DNA of 64,000 nucleotides from Microbacteriaceae bacterium PS02070. GTDB lineage: Bacteria; Actinomycetota; Actinomycetes; Actinomycetales; Microbacteriaceae. Position numbers and translations under genes: made by a program. The stretch's first letter is position 1; every line of letters starts with the position of its first letter. Positions 1-9,802 of the stretch are shown in pieces. The DNA is taken from assembly GCA_029959865.1 (NCBI GenBank), contig JASCPE010000003.1, positions 62,001 through 126,000 of the forward strand. The letters are read 5' to 3'. Below the pieces are notes generated by a model. The model saw only the letters and a list, made by a program, of their open reading frames with translations, ran no database searches and had not been told where the DNA came from.

Positions 1-540
1 GAGCGGCCCATAGCGACGTCTCTGCACGCAGACGAGGGCGAGTAAGAGCCAGAGAAGGAACAGCGCCTCGGCATATCCCAGCTGGAAGAGCGCCGCCAAA
101 GGCCCCGTGGCGAAGAACAGGACGGCCCACACCGTCGCACGCTCTCCGATCTGGCTGCGAAGCAGTGCGTACAGCGCAAGACAGGCCCCGTATCCGGCCA
201 CCAGCGACACGATGATTGCGGCCGAGGGGTAGTTGCCCCCGAGCACCACGGAGAATGCCCGCGCGATCCAGGGATAGATCGGCATGAACGCCCAGGCGTT
301 CTGCTCGACGACTCCATCGGTTCCCCGCGGCAGGTCTGTCGGGTACCCGTCCACAGCGACCACCCAGTACCACTGTGCGTCCCAGCCCATCGAGAGCGTG
401 CCCAGGGTCGGGTTCTCCCCGTACCGCGAGGCAGGGCCCGAGAGGTGCGCGGCCAGGAGCACGAACAGGGTCGTGACGACGCGGGATGCGAGGTAGATCA
501 GCCCCACTCGGGCAAAGACGACCCGGCGCGGGGTGGTCAC
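1..540 (-). CDS. PIG-V-like mannosyltransferase, 3' part cut by window edge
   Basis: The frame is open from a GTG at 540 to the window edge, giving the first 180 residues. It overlaps the dapE stop by four bases (GTGA), so the two are probably co-transcribed. The protein is hydrophobic, with a first membrane helix near residues 12-32 and further helices from about residue 90. The motif GWDAQWYWVVA at 52-62 matches the N-terminal catalytic-loop signature (GWD followed by WY) of PIG-V-type, polyprenyl-phosphate-mannose-using glycosyltransferases. By family it would act on lipid-linked or cell-envelope acceptors; the acceptor is unknown here. The C-terminal part lies outside the window. Confidence 0.72.
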   Translation of the reverse strand, partial: MTTPRRVVFARVGLIYLASRVVTTLFVLLAAHLSGPASRYGENPTLGTLSMGWDAQWYWVVAVDGYPTDLPRGTDGVVEQNAWAFMPIYPWIARAFSVVLGGNYPSAAIIVSLVAGYGACLALYALLRSQIGERATVWAVLFFATGPLAALFQLGYAEALFLLWLLLALVCVQRRRYGPL

Positions 541-1613
541 GCTCCCGTCAGCCACGCCCGCAGACCACGCTCGACGTCTTCGATCTGCGCCACGGGCACA
601 CGCTCCTCGTCGTGATGCGCGAGATGCGGGTCGCCGGGGCCGTAGTTGACCGCCGGCACGCCGAGCGCCGAGAAGCGTGCGACGTCCGTCCAGCCGTACT
701 TTGGCCGCGGCTCAGCGCCGACGGCGGCGACGAAGTCCTGCGCGATCGGTGCGTCCAGCCCGGGGCGCGCTCCCACGGCGAGATCGATCACTTCGACGTC
801 GAAGCCCGCGAAGACATCATTCACGAAACGACGTGCCTCGTCGGCATCCCGACTGGGCGCGAACCGGAAGTTCACCTCGACCTCACACAGGTCGGGGATG
901 ACGTTGCCGGCAACCCCGCCGGAGATGCGCACGGCGTTGAGGCCTTCACGGTAGACGAGACCCTCGACTTCGATCTCGCGGGGCCGGTGCTCCGCCAGCC
1001 GCGTCAGAATCGGGGCGGCCTTGTGGATCGCGTTCTCCCCCACCCAGGCGCGGGCGCTGTGTGAGCGGACACCCTCGGTACGAACGATCGCGCGAAGGTT
1101 GCCGTTGCAACCGCCTTCGACCTGTCCGTTGGACGGCTCGCCCAGAATCGCGAAGTCCCCCTCGAACAGGTCGGGGCGCGTACGGGAGAGGCGCGTGAGG
1201 CCGTTGAGATCGGCGTCGACCTCCTCGTGGTCGTACCACATCCAGGTGATATCGACGATGGGATCGGTCAGCTCCGCGGCCAGCTTGAGCTGGACAGCCA
1301 CGCCGCCCTTCATGTCGACCGTGCCGCGCCCCCACAGATACTCCGCGCCGTCGATCTCGACGTCACGGGTCGGGACGTTGTTGTTGATCGGGACGGTGTC
1401 GATGTGTCCGGCGATCACGACGCGCTGGGCACGGCCGAGGTTCGTGCGGGCGACGATGGTGTCGCCGTCCCGGTAGACCTCGAGGTGGTCCAGCCCGTCG
1501 ACGAGGTCGAAGATCGCATCGGCGAGTTCGGTCTCCTGACCGGACACGCTCGCTATGTCGCAGATCGCGCGGGTGAGGGACGTCGAGGACTGGGAAACAT
1601 CGAGCCGGACCAT
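537..1613 (-). CDS. dapE: Succinyl-diaminopimelate desuccinylase
   Basis: M20-family metallohydrolase of 358 residues that removes succinate from N-succinyl-LL-diaminopimelate in the lysine and peptidoglycan precursor pathway. Metal ligands are visible: H70 and D72 in AGHIDTVP, D100 in GRGTVDMKGG, E130-E131 in DHEEVD, and a histidine in HHDEERV near the C-terminus. A longer frame reaches 1775, but its extra 54 residues are arginine- and proline-rich and overlap divergent dapD, so the ATG at 1613 was chosen. The length is normal for actinobacterial DapE. It is divergent from dapD with about 44 bases between start codons. Confidence 0.95.
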   Translation of the reverse strand: MVRLDVSQSSTSLTRAICDIASVSGQETELADAIFDLVDGLDHLEVYRDGDTIVARTNLGRAQRVVIAGHIDTVPINNNVPTRDVEIDGAEYLWGRGTVDMKGGVAVQLKLAAELTDPIVDITWMWYDHEEVDADLNGLTRLSRTRPDLFEGDFAILGEPSNGQVEGGCNGNLRAIVRTEGVRSHSARAWVGENAIHKAAPILTRLAEHRPREIEVEGLVYREGLNAVRISGGVAGNVIPDLCEVEVNFRFAPSRDADEARRFVNDVFAGFDVEVIDLAVGARPGLDAPIAQDFVAAVGAEPRPKYGWTDVARFSALGVPAVNYGPGDPHLAHHDEERVPVAQIEDVERGLRAWLTGA

Positions 1614-1657
1614 GCCGTCGAGTCTACTCAGCGTGCGAGTCCCGATAGCCTGGAGGG

Positions 1658-2605
1658 GTGGTGAACGAGAGACGCGTATGGGGTATCGGACTGTCGACGA
1701 CGGCGGCGGACGGAACGGTGTTGGACACCTGGTTCCCCACACCCGCGAACGGCGAGGCACACGATGACGAAGCACTGACGGCCCAGCTGGCTGAGCTGGT
1801 CGGAGAGGATTCCGTCCGCGCGGTGCGGCGCGACCTTGTCACGGTCGAGACCGACCTCGACGCGCCCGTGTCGTCCACCCCCGACGCGTACCTCCGACTG
1901 CATGCGCTTTCGCATCGACTCGTCGCCCCGAACGAGGTGTCCTTGGACGGCATCTTCGCCCACCTGCCGAACGTGGCATGGACCAACGCGGGCCCTGTGC
2001 ATCCGGAGACGGCCGCCACGCGCGCGGCGCATCTTCGGCAGGCGGGGATCCAGATCCAGAGCCTGGATAAGTTCCCGCGTCTGACCGACTACGTCGTGCC
2101 TCCCGGAGTACGCATCGGCGATGCATCGCGCGTGCGCCTGGGCGCGTACCTCTCCCCCGGCACGACCGTCATGCACGAGGGATTCGTCAACTTCAACGCC
2201 GGGACGCTGGGCGCGTCGATGGTCGAGGGTCGAATCTCGCAGGGGGTCGTCGTCGGCGACGGCTCGGACATCGGTGGCGGCGCCTCGATCATGGGGACGC
2301 TCTCCGGCGGCGGGACACACCGTGTGTCGATCGGCCAGCGTTCACTGCTCGGCGCGAACGCCGGGATCGGCATCTCCCTCGGAGACGACTGCGTCGTCGA
2401 GGCGGGCCTGTACATCACCGCGGGCTCGAAGGTCGTCCTCGCCGATGCCGCCCCCACGGCGGACGGCACGCGCCCGATGGTCAAGGCCGGCGAGCTCAGC
2501 GGCCGTGACGGCCTGCTCTGGCGTCGCAACTCCCTCACCGGCGCGATCGAGGTCCTCACCCGGTCCGGCGCCGGAGTCACGCTCAACGAGATCCTGCACG
2601 CCTGA
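1658..2605 (+). CDS. dapD: Tetrahydrodipicolinate N-succinyltransferase (actinobacterial type)
   Basis: Transfers succinate from succinyl-CoA to tetrahydrodipicolinate, the step that opens the succinylase branch completed by DapC and DapE, both encoded nearby. The protein has about 315 residues. The middle (roughly residues 165-260) is rich in glycine and small-residue hexapeptide turns (GDGSDIGGGASIMG, LLGANAGIGISLGDD), the left-handed beta-helix of this family. Two adjacent GTG codons (1658 and 1661) follow a GGAGGG, and 1661 has the better spacing. The gene faces dapE across a 44-base gap that must hold both promoters. Confidence 0.95.
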   Translation: MVNERRVWGIGLSTTAADGTVLDTWFPTPANGEAHDDEALTAQLAELVGEDSVRAVRRDLVTVETDLDAPVSSTPDAYLRLHALSHRLVAPNEVSLDGIFAHLPNVAWTNAGPVHPETAATRAAHLRQAGIQIQSLDKFPRLTDYVVPPGVRIGDASRVRLGAYLSPGTTVMHEGFVNFNAGTLGASMVEGRISQGVVVGDGSDIGGGASIMGTLSGGGTHRVSIGQRSLLGANAGIGISLGDDCVVEAGLYITAGSKVVLADAAPTADGTRPMVKAGELSGRDGLLWRRNSLTGAIEVLTRSGAGVTLNEILHA

Positions 2606-2713
2606 GAGCCCGCCGGGCGACGCTCAGGGCGATGATGCTCGAGCACTCCGGCGGACGACTCGTCACGGCATCACCGCGGCATGCGTGCGCGCCGACCTGT
2701 CCTGACGAACGCG

Positions 2714-4009
2714 TCAGCCGATGCCGGGGTAGTTACGCTCGGGAGAGCCGATGTAGAGCTGCTGCGGGCGCCCAATCTTCGTCTGCGGGTCGTTCTGCAT
2801 CTCACGCCAGTGCGCAAGCCAGCCAGGCAGGCGACCGATCGCGAACAGCACGGTGAACATCCGCGTCGGGAAACCCATCGCCTTGTAGATGACGCCGGTG
2901 TAGAAGTCGACGTTCGGGTAAAGGCGACGCTCCTTGAAGTAGTCGTCGTTGAGCGCGATCTCCTCGAGTTCCTTCGCGAGATCCAGCAGCGGATCGGTCA
3001 CGCCGAGTTCGCGCAGCACCTCATCAGCCGATTCCTTCACGAGCTTCGCACGCGGGTCGTAGTTCTTGTAGACGCGGTGACCGAAGCCCATGAGCTTCAC
3101 GCCGTCTTCCTTGTTCTTGACCCGCTCCACAAAGCGCTGCACGCTCTCTCCGGAGTCGCGGATACGTCCGAGCATGTCGAGAACGGCCTCGTTGGCACCG
3201 CCGTGGAGCGGCCCGTACAGGGCATTGATTCCGGCCGAGATCGAGGAGAATTGGTTGGCGCCCGTCGAGCCGACAAGGCGCACCGTCGAGGTGGAGGCGT
3301 TCTGCTCGTGGTCCTCGTGCAGGATCAGCAAGCGCTCCAGCGCGCGAGACATGACCGGGTTGACCTCGTAGAGCTCCGCAAGGACACCGAAGTTGAGCTT
3401 GAGGAAGTTGTCGACGAAGCTCAGCGAGTTGTCCGGGTAGAGGAAAGCCTGACCGATGCTCTTCTTGTGCGCGTACGCGGCGATGACGGGGAGCTTCGCG
3501 AGCATGCGAATCGTGTTCAGCTCGACGTGCTCGGGGTTGTTCGGATCCGACTGGCTTTCGTAATAGGTCGAGAGCGCGGCGGTGGCGGCCGAGAGCATCG
3601 ACATCGGGTGCGCGGTCGGCGGAAGCGCAGAGAAGAAGCGCTTCAGGTCTTCGTGCAGGAGCGTGTGACGGCGAATCTTCTCGTCGAATTCAGCCAACTC
3701 GTCCGTCGACGGCAGGTCGCCGTAGAGCAGCAACCAGGCCACCTCGAGATAGGTCGAGTTCTTCGCCAGTTGCTCGATGGGGTACCCGCGATAACGGAGA
3801 ATGCCCTTGTCACCATCGATGTAGGTGACTGCCGACTTCGTGGCGGCGGTATTGACGAACCCGTAGTCCAAGGCGGTATGCCCGGTCTGCTTCGTGAACG
3901 TCGAGAAGTCCACCGAGGGAACGCCCTCGGTGCCTGCCAAGATCGGCAGCTCGGCAGTCCTGTCCCCGACGGTCACGGTTGCCGTCTGCGGTGTACCCGT
4001 GTCGCTCAC
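2714..4009 (-). CDS. gltA: Citrate synthase (type II)
   Basis: Condenses acetyl-CoA and oxaloacetate to citrate at the entry of the TCA cycle. The 431-residue length and an N-terminal beta domain with IDGDKGILRYRGYPI are typical of the hexameric type II enzymes. Catalytic motifs are present: GPLHGGANEA (His near 270), MGFGHRVYKNYDPR (His near 310) and NVDFYTG (Asp near 365). The gene stands alone between convergent dapD and the upstream dapC, which ends about 78 bases away. Nothing unusual was seen. Confidence 0.97.
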   Translation of the reverse strand: MSDTGTPQTATVTVGDRTAELPILAGTEGVPSVDFSTFTKQTGHTALDYGFVNTAATKSAVTYIDGDKGILRYRGYPIEQLAKNSTYLEVAWLLLYGDLPSTDELAEFDEKIRRHTLLHEDLKRFFSALPPTAHPMSMLSAATAALSTYYESQSDPNNPEHVELNTIRMLAKLPVIAAYAHKKSIGQAFLYPDNSLSFVDNFLKLNFGVLAELYEVNPVMSRALERLLILHEDHEQNASTSTVRLVGSTGANQFSSISAGINALYGPLHGGANEAVLDMLGRIRDSGESVQRFVERVKNKEDGVKLMGFGHRVYKNYDPRAKLVKESADEVLRELGVTDPLLDLAKELEEIALNDDYFKERRLYPNVDFYTGVIYKAMGFPTRMFTVLFAIGRLPGWLAHWREMQNDPQTKIGRPQQLYIGSPERNYPGIG

Positions 4010-4087
4010 GAAGCCTCCTTGCGGGTCGTTCGAGTGTCCGTCCAGCCTACTTGCCCAGAGGCGTGCTCCGATCCACGCCGGATCCGG

Positions 4088-5197
4088 TCACTCTCCCCCG
4101 GACAGTCGCCGCGCCGCCTCGGCGATGTCGGCGTCGGTGGCAGTCAAGGAGAATCGCACGTGCTCCGGGTAGAACGAACCATAGAAATGGCCTGGCCCTG
4201 CGAGGATTCCACGCTGGGCAAGTCGATCCAACGACACCCAGGCGTCTTCGCCCGCCGTCGCCCAGAGGTACAGGCCGGCTTCGGATCCATCGATGCGGAA
4301 TCCCGCCTGCTGCACCGCGGGCAGAAGCACCTCGCGGCGGGCACGGTAGCGCTCCTTCTGCTCGGCGACGTGTGCGTCGTCCCCGAGTGCCGCGGTCATG
4401 GCCGCCTGCACGGGCGCCGGGACGATCAGTCCGAGGTGTTTGCGCGCGGTCACGAGATCCGAGATGATCGCGGAATCGCCCGCGATGAAGGCCGCGCGAT
4501 AGCCCGCCAGATTCGACTGCTTGCTCAGCGACGAGACGGCCAGCACGCCGGTGGCGTCGCCGCCGATCACTCGCTCATCCAAGACGCTGGGCACCGGCGC
4601 CGTGGCCCACGGACCTTCCCAGCCGAGCTCGGCGTAGCATTCGTCCGAGGCGATGACCGCGCCGAGTTCACGCGCGCGGTCCACCCGCTCGCGGAGTGCG
4701 TCGACGTCGAGGACGCGTCCATCGGGGTTTCCCGGGGAGTTGAGCCACACGAGGCGGGTGTTCTCCGGCCACTCCTTCGGGTCATCGGAGGGGGCCGGGT
4801 CCGCGCCGACGAGCCGCGCGCCGACCTCGTAGGTCGGGTAGGCCGCGCGCGGGAAGACAACCGCGTCGCCCGCGCCGAGGCCGAGCAGCATCGGCAAGAG
4901 CGCGACGAGTTCCTTCGATCCGACGGTCGGCAGCACGGCTTTCGTGGTCAGGCCGCGCGCCCCGCGGCGACGGGTGTACCAGTCGACGATGGCCTCGCGC
5001 AGTTGTGCAGTGCCGATCGTCTGCGGATAGGCGTGCGCGTCGGTCGCAGCACGCAAGGCTTCAGAGATGACTGCGGGGGTCTCGTCAACAGGTGAACCGA
5101 CGGAAAGATCGACCATTCCTCGCGGGTGCGCCTTTGCCTTCTCGGCATAGGGCGCGACGGCATCCCAGGGATAGTCCGCGAGGTCGCGGATACTCAT
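4088..5197 (-). CDS. dapC: N-succinyldiaminopimelate aminotransferase
   Basis: Class I/II PLP aminotransferase of 369 residues. The PLP lysine is in [15 protein letters not shown] near residue 222, and substrate-binding motifs such as LNSPGNPDG and [10 protein letters not shown] are clear. The actinobacterial DapC assignment rests on overall character and on dapD and dapE within 4 kb. The reaction is glutamate-dependent amination of N-succinyl-2-amino-6-ketopimelate. The ATG at 5197 overlaps the fdxA stop by four bases (ATGA), so ferredoxin and aminotransferase are translationally coupled, a common actinobacterial arrangement. Confidence 0.9.
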   Translation of the reverse strand: MSIRDLADYPWDAVAPYAEKAKAHPRGMVDLSVGSPVDETPAVISEALRAATDAHAYPQTIGTAQLREAIVDWYTRRRGARGLTTKAVLPTVGSKELVALLPMLLGLGAGDAVVFPRAAYPTYEVGARLVGADPAPSDDPKEWPENTRLVWLNSPGNPDGRVLDVDALRERVDRARELGAVIASDECYAELGWEGPWATAPVPSVLDERVIGGDATGVLAVSSLSKQSNLAGYRAAFIAGDSAIISDLVTARKHLGLIVPAPVQAAMTAALGDDAHVAEQKERYRARREVLLPAVQQAGFRIDGSEAGLYLWATAGEDAWVSLDRLAQRGILAGPGHFYGSFYPEHVRFSLTATDADIAEAARRLSGGE

Positions 5198-5517
5198 CCG
5201 TCGCCCTGCGGCGGCAATGCCTCGATCACGGAATGATCCTTGGGATACACGCCGACCTTGGCTGCGCCGCCGGGCGAGCCGATGTCATCGAAGAACTCCA
5301 CATTGGCCGTGTAATAGTCGCGCCACTCATCCGGGAGGTCATCCTCGTAGTAGATGGCCTCGACGGGACAGACGGGCTCGCACGCACCACAGTCCACACA
5401 CTCGTCGGGGTGGATGTAGAGCATGCGCTCGCCCTCGTAGATGCAGTCGACGGGGCACTCGTCGATGCAGGCGCGGTCTTTCACATCGACGCACGGTAAA
5501 GCGATCACATACGTCAC
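5194..5517 (-). CDS. fdxA: 7Fe ferredoxin (3Fe-4S plus 4Fe-4S)
   Basis: Small electron carrier of 107 residues. N-terminal cysteines C9, C17, C21 and C25, followed by C40-x2-C43-x2-C46-x3-C50-P, match the actinobacterial seven-iron ferredoxin pattern with one [3Fe-4S] and one [4Fe-4S] cluster. The acidic C-terminal extension ([17 protein letters not shown]) is also typical of this class. The start is GTG at 5517. The gene overlaps dapC and lies nine bases downstream of a small membrane protein gene. The redox partner cannot be told from the sequence. Confidence 0.95.
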   Translation of the reverse strand: MTYVIALPCVDVKDRACIDECPVDCIYEGERMLYIHPDECVDCGACEPVCPVEAIYYEDDLPDEWRDYYTANVEFFDDIGSPGGAAKVGVYPKDHSVIEALPPQGDG

Positions 5518-5526
5518 ACGACGAGT

Positions 5527-5910
5527 CTAGTTCGTGGTGGGGCGTGCGGACGCGCGCGCAGACGGCCAGGCGACGACAAGCGCAACGATGATCGGCAACG
5601 CGATCGTCCAGATCTGGCCGCTGGAGATCTCACCCTCGGGCGGCTGCGGCACGACGACTGATCCACCCGGCCCCGCGCCCGAGAGCACGAGGGTGGCGAT
5701 CATCAGTCCCATGCCGGTGGCCAACGCCGCCCACCGGTCTTCGGTGAGAGAGCGGACGGAGATCAGAAGCGCCGTGATCGCAAGAAGCGCGACACCGAGG
5801 CCGACCCACCATCCGCCGATTCGCGCGGATTGACTGATCGTTCCTGCGACCCCGAACACCAAGCCGCCGACAAACGCGACCCCCCACGCAAGCAATCGCG
5901 ACACCGACAC
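5527..5910 (-). CDS. Small four-helix membrane protein (DUF6113-like)
   Basis: A 127-residue integral membrane protein with about four predicted helices: near residues 5-25, 33-50, 61-80 and 100-118. No catalytic motif is visible. It resembles the small actinobacterial DUF6113-type proteins, though that family name is from memory and not confirmed. It has a GTG start, ends nine bases before fdxA and begins about 88 bases after typA, so it could be co-transcribed with fdxA-dapC. Function unknown. Confidence 0.7.
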   Translation of the reverse strand: MSVSRLLAWGVAFVGGLVFGVAGTISQSARIGGWWVGLGVALLAITALLISVRSLTEDRWAALATGMGLMIATLVLSGAGPGGSVVVPQPPEGEISSGQIWTIALPIIVALVVAWPSARASARPTTN

Positions 5911-5923
5911 CCCCGCAGTGTAT

Positions 5924-5992
5924 CCCGGCCGTCCTCTCCAGAACCCGTGTGCCGAGACTGCGGAATGGGCCGCAGCTTCGGGACGGGCCGGG
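5924..5992 (-). terminator. Possible stem-loop after typA
   Basis: An outer imperfect stem (5924-5934 against 5981-5992, one bulge) encloses a perfect inner 6-bp stem, CTGCGG at 5958-5963 with CCGCAG at 5970-5975. It starts a few bases past the typA stop. No U-tract follows, so terminator activity is only inferred. Confidence 0.3.
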
Positions 5993-5998
5993 AAGGGA

Positions 5999-7912
5999 TC
6001 AGGCGTTGGCGTCCTGGCGCTTGCGGCGAGCAGTCTCGCGGGCGCGCAGGGTCTGGTCGAGTTCGACCTTTCGGATGCGCACCTTCTCGGGGGTCACCTC
6101 GACGCATTCGTCGTCGCGGGCGAACTCCAGCGACTCCTCCAGCGAAAGCTGACGCGGCGGGGTGAGCCGCTCCAGTTCATCCGCGGTCGAGGAGCGCATG
6201 TTGGTGAGCTTCTTCTCCTTGGTGATGTTCACGTCCATGTCCTCAGAACGCGTGTTCTCCCCCACGACCATGCCCTCGTACACCTCTTCGGTGGGCTGCA
6301 CGAAGAAGCTCATCCGCTCCTGAAGGGCCATCATCGCGAACGGCGTCACGACTCCGGCACGGTCGGAAACGATCGAGCCGTTCTGTCGGGCCACGATCGC
6401 CCCGGCCCAGTCGTCATAGCCGGCGGAAATCGCGTTCGCGATCCCGGTGCCGCGCGTGACCGAGAGGAACTCGGTACGGAAACCGATGAGACCGCGCGAG
6501 GGGACGAGGAACTCCATGCGCACCCAGCCGGTGCCGTGGTTGATCATCGTCTCCATGCGACCCTTGCGGGCAGCGAGGAGCTGCGTGATCGCACCGAGGT
6601 GTTCCTCGGGCGCGTCGATCGTCAGGTGCTCGAACGGCTCCTGCGTCTGCCCATTCGGACCCTTACGCGTCACGACCTGCGGCTTGCCGACGGTCAGTTC
6701 GAATCCTTCGCGGCGCATGTTCTCCACGAGGATGGCCAGCGCCAGCTCGCCACGACCCTGGACTTCCCAGGCATCCGGGCGACCGACGTCGACCACGTTG
6801 AGCGAGACGTTACCGATGAGCTCCCGGTCCAGGCGGTCCTTGACCATGCGGGCGGTGAGCTTGTGTCCCTTGACCTTGCCGACCAGGGGCGAGGTGTTGG
6901 TGCCGATGGTCATCGAGATCGCCGGGTCGTCGACCGTGATGGCCGGCAGCGGGCGCACGTCTTCGGGGTCTGCGATCGTCTCACCGATCGTGATCTCCTC
7001 GATCCCCGCAATGGCGACGATGTCACCGGGGCCGGCGGATTCGGCCGGGTAACGCTCCAATGCACGGGTCTTGAGCAGCTCCGTGATCCTGGCGTTGGTG
7101 TGCGAGCCGTCGTGGCGCACCCAGGCGACCGTCTGCCCCTTCTTCAGCGTGCCGTTGAAGACGCGGAGAAGCGCGAGGCGGCCGAGGAAGGGCGAGGAGT
7201 CGAGGTTCGTGACCCACGCCTGCAACGGCGCATCGTCATCGTAGGACGGCGCCGGGACGTGCTCGAGGATCGCCTCGAACAGCGGCTCCAAGTCATCGTT
7301 GTCCGGCAGCGACCCGTTTTCGGGGCGCGTACGCGAGGCGGCACCGGCGCGACCGGACGCGTAGACCACCGGAACGTCCAGCAGCGCATCCACGTCGAGG
7401 TCGGGGACGTCGTCGACGAGGTCGGACGCGAGTCCGAGCAGGAGGTCCTGGGCCTCCTCCTCCACCTCGGCGATGCGCGCGTCAGGACGGTCGGTCTTGT
7501 TGACCAGCAGAATGACCGGAAGCTTCGACTCCAGCGCCTTGCGCAGCACGAAGCGCGTTTGGGGCAGCGGCCCTTCGGAGGCGTCGACCAGCAGCACGAC
7601 ACCATCGACCATCGACAGGCCGCGCTCGACCTCGCCACCGAAGTCGGCGTGTCCGGGGGTATCGATCACGTTGATCGTGACGGGCTCCTCGGTGTGCGCT
7701 CCGGAGTAGGTGATCGCGGTGTTCTTCGCGAGGATCGTGATGCCCTTTTCGCGCTCGAGGTCGTTCGAGTCCATCGCACGTTCCTCGACGTGCGCGTGGT
7801 CGCCGAACGAGCCGGTCTGGCGGAGCATCGCGTCCACAAGTGTCGTCTTGCCGTGGTCGACGTGGGCGACGATCGCGACGTTTCGCAGGTCGGAACGGAA
7901 GGCGTGCGCCAT
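5999..7912 (-). CDS. typA: Ribosome-associated GTPase TypA/BipA
   Basis: Translational GTPase of 637 residues that binds the ribosome and supports late 50S assembly and stress growth. The G1 motif is HVDHGKTTL at residues 17-25, with [14 protein letters not shown] as G3 and NKTDRPDA as G4. EF-G-like domains follow, including [20 protein letters not shown] and the GRKGRMETM-type C-terminal region. It is a standard length, monocistronic, and transcribed away from the peptide importer. A TAGAGT hexamer about 50 bases upstream may be its -10 element. Confidence 0.96.
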   Translation of the reverse strand: MAHAFRSDLRNVAIVAHVDHGKTTLVDAMLRQTGSFGDHAHVEERAMDSNDLEREKGITILAKNTAITYSGAHTEEPVTINVIDTPGHADFGGEVERGLSMVDGVVLLVDASEGPLPQTRFVLRKALESKLPVILLVNKTDRPDARIAEVEEEAQDLLLGLASDLVDDVPDLDVDALLDVPVVYASGRAGAASRTRPENGSLPDNDDLEPLFEAILEHVPAPSYDDDAPLQAWVTNLDSSPFLGRLALLRVFNGTLKKGQTVAWVRHDGSHTNARITELLKTRALERYPAESAGPGDIVAIAGIEEITIGETIADPEDVRPLPAITVDDPAISMTIGTNTSPLVGKVKGHKLTARMVKDRLDRELIGNVSLNVVDVGRPDAWEVQGRGELALAILVENMRREGFELTVGKPQVVTRKGPNGQTQEPFEHLTIDAPEEHLGAITQLLAARKGRMETMINHGTGWVRMEFLVPSRGLIGFRTEFLSVTRGTGIANAISAGYDDWAGAIVARQNGSIVSDRAGVVTPFAMMALQERMSFFVQPTEEVYEGMVVGENTRSEDMDVNITKEKKLTNMRSSTADELERLTPPRQLSLEESLEFARDDECVEVTPEKVRIRKVELDQTLRARETARRKRQDANA

Positions 7913-7961
7913 AAAGGAACCTCAGAAAAGTGGAAAGGAATCGTCGGGATGCCGACGTTCC

Positions 7962-7967
7962 ACTCTA
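7962..7967 (-). promoter_or_regulatory. Candidate -10 element of typA
   Basis: TAGAGT, read on the minus strand, lies 50 bases upstream of the typA ATG in the gap after the ABC ATPase gene. No convincing -35 was found at 17 bases, so this is a weak call. Confidence 0.35.
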
Positions 7968-8006
7968 TCCCAGCCCACCTGGACGTCCGGCGCGTGCACC
8001 CGAGAC

Positions 8007-9764
8007 TTAGGACTCCTGCGATGCCAGCAGCGCAGCACGCGCCTCTCGGCGACGCTTCTGCTCCTGCGGGTCCGGCACCGGGACGGCAGCGATGAGGCGC
8101 TGCGTATACGGGTCGGTCGGATTGCGGAGGATCTGCCCGGTCGCGCCCTGCTCGACGATCTTGCCGTGGTTCATCACGATGAGTCGGTCCGACAGGGTAT
8201 CGACGACGGCGAGGTCGTGACTGATGAACAGGCACGCGAACCCGAGGTCGCGCTGCAGACCACGCAGCAGCTCCAGGACCGTCGCTTGCACCGAGACATC
8301 GAGGGCCGAGGTCGGCTCGTCCGCGATGAGCAGCTTCGGTTCCAGCGCCAGCGCGCGGGCGATACCGATGCGCTGCTTCTGACCACCGGAGAGCTCGTGC
8401 GGATAGCGCGAGCGGTAGTCGCGCGGCAGCTCGACTGCGTCTAGCAGCTCCCCGACGCGCCGCTCGAGCGCACGCCCCTTCAACCCCTCGGCGAGCAGAA
8501 GCGGTTCGCCGATGGACTGCCAGATCGGAAGACGCGGGTTAAGCGAGGAAGAAGGGTCCTGGAACACGATGCCGACGTCGCGGTGCACCTTGTGCAGCAG
8601 GTGCCGGTTGGCGTTCGAAATGTCGTAGCCGACGACATTCGCGGTTCCCTCGGCGATCGGGATCAGGCCGATGGCGGCGCGCCCGATGGTCGACTTTCCG
8701 GACCCGGATTCGCCGACGAGACCGGTGACCTCACCCCGGTAGATATGCAGGGTCGCGTCGTCTACGGCACGGAACGCCGGCACGCGTCCGCGCTTGGGGT
8801 ACTCGATCGCGACGTTCTCGAACGAGAGGACGGGATCGCCGAGCTTCGAGCGACGTTCCGCGTCCTCGCGCGCAGCGACCTCGGCGAGACGAAGCGCGGA
8901 GGTGTCGCCGTCGAGTGCCGCGGTCGTGTCGATCACCTCGTCGCCGCCGACACCGATACGCGGCACGGCTGCAAGCAACTGCTGGGTGTAGGGGTGCTGG
9001 GGGTGGTCGAAGACGCCCTGCACCGTCCCCCGCTCGACGATCACACCCTTGCGCATCACGACGATGTCCTCGGCGATGTCGGCAACGACACCCATGTCGT
9101 GGGTGATGATGAGCACGGCCGAGTCCAGGCGGTGGCGGAGGTCGCGCATGAGGTCGAGGATTTCCGCCTGCACCGTCACGTCCAGAGCCGTCGTCGGCTC
9201 GTCGGCGATGAGAAGCTTCGGGTCGCAGGACAGCGACTGCGCGATCATCGCACGCTGCCGCTGGCCACCGGAGAGCTGGTGCGGGTAGGAGTTGAACGCC
9301 TTGATCGGGTCGGGAAGGTCGACGAGATCGAGCAGTTCGAGTGCCCGCTCCTTCGCCTTGCTCGGGCTCCAGCCGTAGTGAGTGCGCAGGGTCTCGATGA
9401 TCTGGAAGCCGATCGTGAAGACGGGGTTCAGCGCCGTCATCGGCTCCTGGAAGATGACCGCGATCTCACCGCCGCGCACGTGGCGCAGGCGCTCCGGGTC
9501 GAGGTTGAGGATCTCCTCGCCGTTGAGCTTGACGCTGCCGCGCACGCGTGCGGTCTTGGGGAGAAGTCCGAGCATCGCCATGGAGCTCGCGCTCTTGCCC
9601 GATCCGGATTCACCCACGATCGCAAGCGATTCGCCGCGGTCGACGGTGTAGTTGAGGTCCTTCGCGGCCGGGACCCAGAATCCATCGACGGCGAAGTCGA
9701 CCGAGAGCCCGGAGACCTCCAGGAGAGGTCCGGCGTACGGGGTGGGGTTATCGTGGGCGCTCAT
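8007..9764 (-). CDS. Fused double ATPase of a peptide/nickel-type ABC importer
   Basis: Two complete OppD/OppF-like nucleotide-binding domains in one 585-residue chain. Each has a Walker A (GESGSGKS, near residues 53 and 350), a Q-loop (VIFQEPMTALNPVF and VFQDPSSSLNPRL), the signature LSGGQRQR or LSGGQKQR, and a Walker B (LLIADEPTTALD and LLIADEPTSALD). An OppF-type zinc-like extension follows each domain (HPQHPYTQQLL, NPTDPYTQRLI). It would energise the two permeases encoded upstream. It is separated from them by an opposite-strand gene, so it probably has its own promoter in the 38-base divergent gap. The substrate is not determined; peptides are the family norm. Confidence 0.93.
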   Translation of the reverse strand: MSAHDNPTPYAGPLLEVSGLSVDFAVDGFWVPAAKDLNYTVDRGESLAIVGESGSGKSASSMAMLGLLPKTARVRGSVKLNGEEILNLDPERLRHVRGGEIAVIFQEPMTALNPVFTIGFQIIETLRTHYGWSPSKAKERALELLDLVDLPDPIKAFNSYPHQLSGGQRQRAMIAQSLSCDPKLLIADEPTTALDVTVQAEILDLMRDLRHRLDSAVLIITHDMGVVADIAEDIVVMRKGVIVERGTVQGVFDHPQHPYTQQLLAAVPRIGVGGDEVIDTTAALDGDTSALRLAEVAAREDAERRSKLGDPVLSFENVAIEYPKRGRVPAFRAVDDATLHIYRGEVTGLVGESGSGKSTIGRAAIGLIPIAEGTANVVGYDISNANRHLLHKVHRDVGIVFQDPSSSLNPRLPIWQSIGEPLLLAEGLKGRALERRVGELLDAVELPRDYRSRYPHELSGGQKQRIGIARALALEPKLLIADEPTSALDVSVQATVLELLRGLQRDLGFACLFISHDLAVVDTLSDRLIVMNHGKIVEQGATGQILRNPTDPYTQRLIAAVPVPDPQEQKRRREARAALLASQES

Positions 9765-9802
9765 ACATCGGTCCTGACGTTGGTCACTGCAAGAATGGCT
9801 GG

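Noticed and set aside
2681-5095. Long plus-strand frame of about 804 codons
   Set aside because: It is antisense to gltA and dapC and arises from high GC codon bias. The same holds for long frames at 5918-8095 (antisense to typA) and 53883-56015 (antisense to fumC).
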